From NCBI GenBank assembly GCA_035048485.1, contig CM068580.1, positions 37,048,085-37,112,084 of the forward strand: a DNA stretch of 64,000 nucleotides, read 5' to 3'. Position 1 is the stretch's first letter. Every line of letters begins with the position of its first letter. The stretch is from Pteria penguin. Lineage: Eukaryota; Mollusca; Bivalvia; Pterioida; Pteriidae. The notes beneath the pieces are model-generated. The model was not told the origin of the DNA. It was given only the letters and a program-made list of their open reading frames with translations, and made no database searches. Below are positions 12,271 to 22,300 of the stretch, in pieces. Position numbers and translations under genes: made by a program.

Positions 12271-13381
12271 ATGTCACACCAATGTATGATAATGTTTGTG
12301 ATTGTAGATGTAATTCTTAGTATAACGTGTTTCTTGTCATTTGGATTAAGTGTGGATTCTCAAGAAGTGCGTTTAAAAAGGTCTTCTCCTCTTTGGGGAG
12401 GTCGACCGGCCAATAAACGGTGTATTGATTTCTGTAGATTTATAAATTGTAATGCCGGGGTATGTATACTTAATCCAGAAACCTGTCGTTTAACATGCAA
12501 CTGCCATGATGGATACACCGGTGAGAGATGTACGGACGTTATAGAAATAGAAAATAAAGAGGACCAAACTAATTCCAGTAACGATGTCATCAGGATATCA
12601 TTGTCAATCTCATCTACCTTCTCTAATGATAAAGTGAGGAAACCGGTTACTTCTGACGATCGGGATGTGACCACGCTTAGACCAGTGACATCGCTCTTCG
12701 AGAATAGGAACGATCTAATCCGAGTTCCAGCAAAACGACTGAGTAACGTCAGAGAAATCCATCTGACGACCCAAAAACTACACCCGAATCAAGGTTTGAG
12801 AACTGATTTTTTAACAATAACAAATAACAAACCTGTGACTGACAAACCAAAAACGACGACTTCCATTCAGACCGTGTCAGATATACAAGAAATTCAAACA
12901 ACAACGCAGAATGTATTATCTGTTAAAGAAAACCACTCTGTTTGGAATTCAGACGTCATTTTGAAGAAAGACGGTCTTCTCAGTCTTGATTACCATCCCA
13001 AAAACGCTATAAACAATACAGTAAAGCAACCCAAGCCATTTCAATCCATTTATCTAGATGACTGCAGAGAAAACTGTCAAGATGGCCTATGCATAGCTCT
13101 GAATCAGTCTTTCCATTGCCTGCCGAAGCAACAACATTGCCAAAATGGATTTTACTGCGGTGAACATGGGGTATGTGACCCTGAATACATTGCCTTTAAA
13201 AAATATAAGTGTCTGTGTGAACCTGGCTGGATAGGAGACACGTGCTCCAAGGTATGTGACCTGGACTGTGGCATCAACGGGATCTGTGAACTCACTGACG
13301 TCACCAAAAACGTGAAGAAATGTATATGTCGCAAAAGCTACACGGGTGTCAGATGTGATAAACTGATACCAAAGCCTGTAG
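12271..13381 (+). CDS. EGF-TIR receptor exon 1: signal peptide and EGF domains
   Basis: Opens with ATG at 12271 and a hydrophobic leader (about residues 6-26). The whole 370-codon ectodomain is one exon. Cysteine spacing fits EGF-like domains: residues 51-87 end CNCHDGYTGERC, 290-325 end CLCEPGWIGDTC, and 329-362 end CICRKSYTGVRC. An extra cysteine group (265-283) precedes the second. The linker 91-260 is Thr/Ser/Asn-rich with possible N-glycosylation sites (NSS, NHS, NNT). The exon ends at the donor G|GTATGT in phase 1; the open frame runs only two codons past it. Confidence 0.87.
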
Positions 13382-16300
13382 GTATGTAATATTTGCATTA
13401 ATTATTCCTTTTAAAATGGCTTGATAGGTTTGCAGCGTATACATATCACATAATTTTGTATGCGTCAAAGGATGTAGGAACCTTTATATGCTTATATTGG
13501 TCAAATAAGCACCGTCCCTATTATCTATTATCAATTAAGTTGACATAATTCAGTTAGTAATGAACCCCTCTGTGTACCAATTAGATGAAATGCCTTTCTG
13601 ACATTTTTGTCAAAACTGCATTATGCCTATATGATTAAGCTGGAAACATCAACGTGTGCTCAATTATGTGATTGTCATGAATCTCTCTGATATATGTGAT
13701 TTTCATGAATCTCTCTGATTTAAGCTCTATCAGTGGCTTACTGTTTTCTTACATTACCTTTGATTAGACAAGTAATGATTAGTGTGCTTTGTAAAAAGAA
13801 AAAAAAAAAGAGATATATTTGCTACAAGAAATATCCCGCACTACCAGGAATAAGTGTTGTCATTTATTTTATCCATATAAAAAAGCAAGACCACTGAAAC
13901 AAGCAATCACTCCGTGACCGCTGAACACAGATGTTAGAACGTGTTATCTCCTTTCACTTACACCTTTTGTACATATACCTTAGTACAGCGGTCATAAAAA
14001 GCTCGTAAAATGGCTTTTCATGAACACCGATCATGTATATGACATAATTAATTAATGGCCAAGCGAAATAGATATGCAGGGAGAAACCTTTGACGCAGGT
14101 CACTTCTATAGGTGATGTCACGAGCTGAATTTAAAATCCCCATTAAAATATTGTTCTAAGCAGTAATTATAAAAGTGCAAATTGTATTTGACCATAGATG
14201 ACAGTTAACTTGTCATATCATGCAAATTTGAAAACCTCCTAAAACTAACGTGTAAAGCAAATAACAAAAATATATAGTAACATTCAACTTAGAATAAAAG
14301 AATGATGGACTTTGTCGAAATGTTAATAGAGGGGATATAATGTAAATGAAGGTATCTATATACACTTCAGTTGATAGCTGGGTCTGTATCCAAGTGACAA
14401 GTACAGGATAAGATGACTGATTTATTGTGTTATATGGTTTACAATACTATGTATTACAGACCTCTAGCATTTGCATCCGATGACGCAGATCTCGAGGTCC
14501 TCGTATGTTTATCTCTGAAGAACAGTTATTAACATGTATTAAACATTACCGAAGAGGAGGCGTCACTATGACATGCATTTAAAACATATACTGAAATATC
14601 AAAAGTAGAATAAAGTATGTTTGAATATAAATATATATATACTAGGTAGAGCAGTAGGTAAGCAATATTTAGTGATTGCAAGTTCATAAGACATGCCCTC
14701 AAATTTTATTTATGTAAATACATGTACTGGTGTCAGCGACTGCATTTTGAATGATCAAGAATATGGTCAATAGATAAGTATCAGTATAGATGGCCCTTTG
14801 TTGTTGTTGTCGTCGTCGTCGGACAAAATACACAAAAACAACATCAAATACAAAACATCAGTCAAAAAAGTAGACGTATTACTCGTGGACAAGGATGTTA
14901 CAATAATGCTAATTACACTTACAAAGATATGAAATACAACCCGTAACTATTGAAAAAGCTCTAACCATTATGTAAATAAATTGTTGATATACCTTACAGT
15001 TACGATATATATAATCAAAATTAACAACATGACACCTGTTTTTGGATATTTAAACAAAAAGCTGGGACACCGTGTCGAGATTAGAAGTGGCACGCCAACG
15101 ACTCCTCTCTGCCGCAGGTGGGCCGGTTGTCTGGATCTAAATTTGGAACTATACCATCTGGTGTCGCCATCAATATACTTTCTTCTTTCCGAAACGATAC
15201 AAATAAACCTATATAATACGCCGTCTTCAGAAAATAACAAATGATAAGATCCCAAATGATCCCCAAATATATATATATATATATACGCAATTAATATTTA
15301 CTTTTTTATTTGTATTCCATCTAGTGATTTACATGCTACATACTGTTTTCAAAATTCTGCCTGAATATTCACATATGGCAAACGCTGTTTTGAAATATAC
15401 CGACTGCAATGAATGAATAAAATTATAATTATAGATGATGGATTACTGGAAACTTACATACCACAAGTCGCTCATAATTTCAGTTTAAAAACTAGACGTA
15501 TTGGTGTCTTTTTACAATTTTTTTGATTATACATGTATTTATCTTCAAGTAAATGTGTATAGCATGTAACTTGAATTAGTACTGTAGAACAAGAAGACTG
15601 GAAGACAAACGTGACGAAGAAAACTAACATATATAGATATAAAAATAACAAAGCACCTCGCTTACTTATAATTTGTCATTAAGGCGCAAAGGACAAACAA
15701 AATATTGCAACTTTCGTTATTTGATCAACTAAAGATCAATGCAAGTTACTTCATATTAAATCTATAGTCAAATGGAAAAATACGAGGTGACAATGTTACT
15801 TCATATTAAATCTATAGTCAAATGGAAAAATACGAGGTGACAATGTTACTTCATATTAAATCTATAGTCAAATGGAAAAATACGAGGTGACAATGTTACT
15901 TCATATTAAATCTATAGTCAAATGGAAAAATACGAGGTGACAATGTTACTTAAACATAAAAAGAATCCTCAAATTTCAAAGCGATATGCACCTTCTTTCG
16001 GATACAACGATTACACCAACATAAGGGACAGACAAAAAACCTTTAAAAACTAAATACAAAGCACTATTAAAGTCAATGAAGTAATAACTAAGTTTAGTGC
16101 TTTATACATCTATTTTACTACAGATTTTCACAACAAGCAGTGCATTACAGTATTTTGTACACCTTGTCTATTCTGTATGAAACAATTTAATATTCAGTGT
16201 CAACTGATCTCCATTGAAATCCAAATTAATTAGGGAATTAATCATGGGCAGTGTAATTGCCTGTAGCCTCTACGACCGTGGAGACAGTAATGAAGTGGAT

Positions 16301-19300
16301 ATTCAGTGCTGATGAACTGCTTTGTACTAATAGCATACGAACCTTCTGGTGCGCATGTTTAATATCACGCGTTTACCAAACAAATAAGTAGTTATGAATA
16401 TCATTAAGTTAAAACTTTTTGGGGTTTTTTTTTTTTGTTGTATGAACTTAGTTGTGTAAGCTAGATGAAATGTACTTAGACGCTATTTCCAAGTAAACGT
16501 CTCACACGCGTCATTAACGATTGAACCTTCAATGTCTACAGAATTTTGCCACCTTCTATATATTTTGTAAATTAGTAAAAGAAATTTAACTATACTATTT
16601 ATGTTTATTACATATACTATAACTATTTACATATATAAACATATACATACAGGTATTTAACACATATGGTGAAACATACTACAATATGGTAGTGCCTTGA
16701 CATTTCATACAATGATATATATAAATGTATCTACTGTGTTGTTACGTGACGGAATCCAGAAGACAAGGCATACATTTACGGTATGCCATAGTTCCCTCTG
16801 AACACGTAAATAAACAAGACAAGGTGATTATTAATGGTGTATAACCACGCGGTCCATGCTCGATAAAATCACTGCCTGCGTCACCATGGCTTAAATAGTC
16901 ATAGTGCAATTTAGCACTCTGTCTGTTTGGTAAGAATGGTTTATAAAAAATCACTTGGTACAAAGACACAGCATTTCATCGTTTATCATTCATCTGTTCC
17001 GTTTTTGTTTTTTTTTTTTCTTCATATGTTTAATTTTTTTTAACAACGCCCAAAGGTAATATATTTAAACTTTGAAATACTCAAATTTGCATACATTTGT
17101 TGTAGTTTTTCAGCAAATTTACTCAAGGGGTGGAATTGAAATATCGGTAATAAAAGTTTTCCTTTAGTTAGAACATGTAGAAGTACGTAAGAAAGTTACG
17201 TACACAAACGATGCTTTAAAGTTGTCGTAATATTATCTTGTGTTTCCATCTATCAACCAATTATACTTTTATATTAGAAATAGTTTTGATTTTTAAATAA
17301 GTGAATTATTCGTACATTTATTAACGTAATTGAATCCAAGAATTAAAGAATGAACGATAATAATATTTACCCCTTTTCACTCAAATTTCATATAGCCTTT
17401 CCCTTGTGTATTCTTATTTATCATCCTACCGAGGTTTCATAAAATGATAAAATTATTGCAGCTAGAGATTTGTACGAATACAATATAGTTGCCTAGACTT
17501 TAGTTTCAGGTAATATGAATTGTTGTCCAAAATGTTGAACCAAGAATGAAGTCTTGTACATTATATGAACTGTTCACGGAATCGCCACAAATGCCAGTTA
17601 TAGAAATAAATACAAATATTCATTGCATATACACCAGATCAAAGCATCGACAGAGCTCTACCAATCTAATGAAGTTACAACATGCTCTCGTGAAAACTGA
17701 CGGCTCTACATCACGTCAACGTAGCCGTGCCACTTTGTTGAGAAAATCGACACATTGACTGCGTCTTTTGCTAGCCATTGATTACAATAGCCTCACATCA
17801 CTATCTTTTATCGAAAGGATTTTAACCTAGAGTGCTACAATCCTTAGCCAAATGCTTTAATAGCAAACAACAGCTACTGTAACGTTCTCCACTCGTCGCT
17901 GACAACAATTCGAGCGTCGCTGACGGATTACATATTGAACAGTGCATTTACGACGCCAAAGGACGCCGACCAGAGCGTCGAATGTGCAATACCCATTGAT
18001 CTCTATAGCATCTTATAATGATAATAGAGTGCTACAATCCTTAGCCAAATGCTTTAATAGCAAACAACAGCTACTGTAACGTTCTCCACTCGTCGCTGAC
18101 AACAATTCGAGCGTCGCTGACGGATTACATATTGAACAGTGCATTTACGACGCCAAAGGACGCCGACCAGAGCGTCGAATGTGCAATACCCATTGATCTC
18201 TATAGCATCTTATAATGATAATAACGTCACGAAGCAAAACATGTATGATGTTTCGCATGTTTTCAGCAAATTGGGTCCGTATTTTATCTGAGACAATTAA
18301 TGACAATGAAAGTTACAAAACGCCATCCAGGAATGGTTTACTATCAAACTATCCGATTTCAAGTCAAATTATCCTAACACATAAATCAATCTTGTTTATA
18401 AAAGCCAATTGTTTTACATAAAAAAATAATTCAATCAAAAACCATTAACGAACTTAAAATTTAATATAATGTGGTTCAGAGAACTGTTATTTTCATTCAT
18501 AAATCATCTTTGCATATTGCCCAATGAATAATTAGTCAAACATTTCTCTTTATTCTGAAATTTAAAGCATATAATTAATTCAAAACAATGTAAGCTTTGA
18601 CAAATGAAAATTGGTTTATGTAAATGTCGTCGAATCTGTCGTCCTATTGGTGAATACACCTTTCTCAGCTTTAACTCCAAGCGTGTAATCAAAATGCGGG
18701 TTTAAGTTTATGGACATGAAAGGTGTAACTGTAGATGCCCGAAACACAAAATCATATAATATTTATTGTAGGAAGAGGGGGACTGAGTTTTTAATGTATT
18801 ATTTACCTGTGGGGTGGGTCGAGGTCATACAATTTTCTTAAATATTTCACTGTGCACCTCCATAAAAACTATAATTATTTCGGGAAGTTATGCAAATACT
18901 TGACAGATTATGGATTTTGTTTTTATTGAAGTAAACGTTATCACATTGATATCTAATTTTTGGGATATCAGTGATCAGCACTGCTTCACTGCTTAGCAAA
19001 ACTGCTAAGGGATTCAAAGGAGATGAATTTCAAAAATGAATTTTTGATAAAAGTTTTATTTTGTTTTTGTTTCTAATAAAATTTTAAGTTTGTCTGAACG
19101 TCTTTGGGAACAAGTATAAATGTCTGTGGGCAGAGATGACCGCTTTCTGCCGATCACTTCAAGTACCCCGTTCCATGGGGTGAATGTTTGGTTGTCTAAG
19201 TGACGTACCGCGTTCCATGGGATGGATGCTTGTTTGTCTAAGTGAGGGTGTCGGCAACGGGCTATAAACAGTTGGAGTTCGTACAAAAATAGCATCGTTA

Positions 19301-22300
19301 TACTCAGAATGCGTCTTCTTTCATGGTTCTGTATTTCTACAATATCTTTTGCAGAAGCAGAGGAAGAGATATGGCATCTATACATTGTGGGAGTTTGTGT
19401 TAGTCTAGCTGTCCTTCTTATTGCCTTGATCATCATAGTCCCATACTGGATGTGGAAAAAGCGATGGATATTCGTAATGAAGATTGTCCATTATTTCCAA
19501 CAATACGAAGAAGATGGTAAGATAAAAAAAGGATATCGCTCTGTATGAGTCAACCTTTGTATGAAATATGAACCTGCAGCAGGCTACCACGAGTTTCATG
19601 TATCTCGATGGATGAAATGTATATACATGTATTAAATATTTGTCGCTCCATGATATAGGTGTGTCCATTTTCACGGGATATACATTCAAAATTTCTTACA
19701 GAAATTCTGAAAAAAGAATTCCTTTGTACAGCGTTCCAACATTTTAATCTAAATTATAATTATTTTAGCCTTACTTTAGTTATCCCCCCCTCCCCACCCT
19801 TTCAAAGAAGAGGCGGTGTATTGCTATGCTGCTGTCGGTCGGTAGGTGGGAAGGTCCGTAGCCTGGACAGTTTCCATTCATTACCTCCGCAATGGGTGAA
19901 CATATTGAAATGAAATTTGGCATATGGATACAGCATGAGAATATCAAGATCAAGATTTGATTTGGTTACCGTTGAACAATTTTTGACAGAATTACACGCC
20001 TTGGGCTTAGAAAATTTCTAATAATTCACAGTTTCCGTTCATTATCTCTACAATAAGTGAATATATTGAAGTGAAATTTGGCATACATATTCATCATGAG
20101 AATATCTAGGTCAAGTTCTGATTTTGTGACCATCATACGATTTTAGAAAGAGTTACATCCCGTGAACTTAGAAAATTTCTAATAATTTTCAGTTTCTCTT
20201 CTTTATCTCTGCAATGAATACATACATAGAAATGAAATTTGACATACAAATATATCATGAAAATATCTAGGTCAGGTTCTGATTTGGTTACATCGAACAA
20301 TATATAACAGAGTTACACCCCTTGAACTTAGAAAATGTCCGATAATTCAGTTTCTGTTCATAATCTCTGCAGTGCGTGCACATATTGAAATGACAGGTTG
20401 TTGATTATGAGTAGTAGATGACCGCTATTGATTCTCAGATGAAAAGGTCTAAGGTCACCGAGTGTATGTAGTACTTTATACAGTTTGTACGGTATAGTTC
20501 CAGAAAGGGCGGCATATATGTTTTACAAACATCTCTTGTTGAACTATATTGGTCTCTATCCAAAAGCAGTACGTGCATTACATGTAATTATGTTGAATGT
20601 AAATTCCATTTTAAATTCCTACGTTTCACAAGATTATTTAAAAAAAAAGTTAATCACGAATGAGACGAATATGGTCTTACTGAATACAATGTTTACTTTG
20701 TTAAATTTGATTCAGAAGTGTGAGACAAAATGAAGTCCAAATCGATTTTAAGTTATCAAGAAAGTATGACATAATATTATTGTGAAAATTAATGCTTACA
20801 TGTGTTTGACATATATACATATTGATTTATATTATTCATTACCTTATTTGAAATGTATCTACACTCTTCTTTGATCAGTTGAACAATTTACATCCTTTTG
20901 GTTGGTTGGTTGGTTGATTGGTGTTTTACGTCGCTTTCAACAATTTTTCAGTTATATCGCGACATGGAAGCAGGAGGTGACCAACCTCTTAAACATAGTG
21001 GCGCAACCCCGGAATCGAACCCGGATCGTCGGCGCCGCAAGCCAAGCGCTTAACCACTACACCAAGCCTGCCTCTTACATCCTTTTGATGTCTCATTATA
21101 TCAAGTAACGTTCTTATGTCTTTATATAATACTAGTAAGTGCTTGGTTTGTTTCCATCACTATTTCAGAGCACAGAACTAGGTGTTCATGAAATTGCTTA
21201 CAGAAAATTTGACATTCAAGTTTGCACATGTCTTTTCATTGCGATTGATCCTGATGTAAACTTATCTTTCTCTTTTTTTTTCAGATGGAAAAGAATTCGA
21301 CGCATTTATATCTTACAAGTCATCAAAAGAGGATCAAGACTTTGTTCTCCATCAGCTCTATCCCAAACTTGAAGGCGAAATGGGTTTCAAAATATGTCTG
21401 CACTTTAGGGATTTTACCCCTGGCAATGGTACGTGCACTGTAAACCCTAAACTGATAATGTTTGGCATCCCCATGTCATCTGTTTCGACTATTATATCTT
21501 GTTATGGTTTTGTTATAGTTGTATGCCACGCAAAGTTAGTTTTACTTATATGGTGGCGGCGCCAGTCTGGCATGTCTATACAACTTATACCGTGGCACGG
21601 GACCTCGGTTTATACTGTTTATCCAAAAGACAAACATTGAGACTGGTGATAAAACACAAAGAAAACTCCGAGCCGACAGCTGAGATCGAACCCAGGTCGT
21701 ACCACTAAAGTATTTTATAGCAGGATACATACATGAATAACAATATTTATACAAATATGGATTTTTAATGACTGCTCTACGTTGAATGTTATATTGACCT
21801 TTGTCTTCATATTGTGAGATAATTACTGTTTTAAATAGAGAAAGATAAAGTACAAACTAGTAAATCGCAAATAAGTGTAATGTCAAATGATTGTCACAAG
21901 TGATAGTGACACTGTGACTGACGGTTTATAGAATGTCTTTATGACATCTCATATGTGCATGCTCTAACAATATTTAAATACTATCACGTTATTTGTTTAT
22001 AATAGATCCCGCTTATTTTGCTTTGTATGGAATGGGACTCGATCATGTGGTTGGGTCAGATAGATCTATGTCTTCGAGATATCTACAAACCATGATCCTA
22101 CATAGTATATGAACTATCGTGTTACATTAACTGGCATTCGTACCAGATTGTCCAAGCTCACTCGTACACTTCGTCAGTGTTAAAATGTGACAAGTTTATT
22201 TGACGATTTCCAGGTAACTGTTACATGTTACTGACACAAACACACCTGTAAGTTGAACATTTTCCCCAAAGTCGGTATACTCTACAAAATGACAAAGCAC

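Larger units (their letters stand above)
13382..19354 (+). other. Intron 1 of the EGF-TIR gene
   Basis: Six kilobases of AT-rich intron. It holds an exact 50-bp tandem repeat (15746-15951), an exact 197-bp duplication (17828-18221), a 42-bp pair (19163-19246), a TTG/GTC microsatellite near 14800 and an AT run near 15270. No additional exon in the right phase was recognised, though small domain exons could be missed. Confidence 0.6.

Noticed and set aside
12360..13398. Minus-strand frames opposite EGF-TIR exon 1
   Set aside because: They are shadows of the EGF-coding exon, with no features of their own.
14968..15290. Opposed frames in EGF-TIR intron 1
   Set aside because: Both strands are open over the same 270 bases, with no conserved motif and no exon-like borders in phase 1.
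17546..17758. Small plus-strand frame in EGF-TIR intron 1
   Set aside because: Composition is unremarkable, and there are no splice sites or domain.
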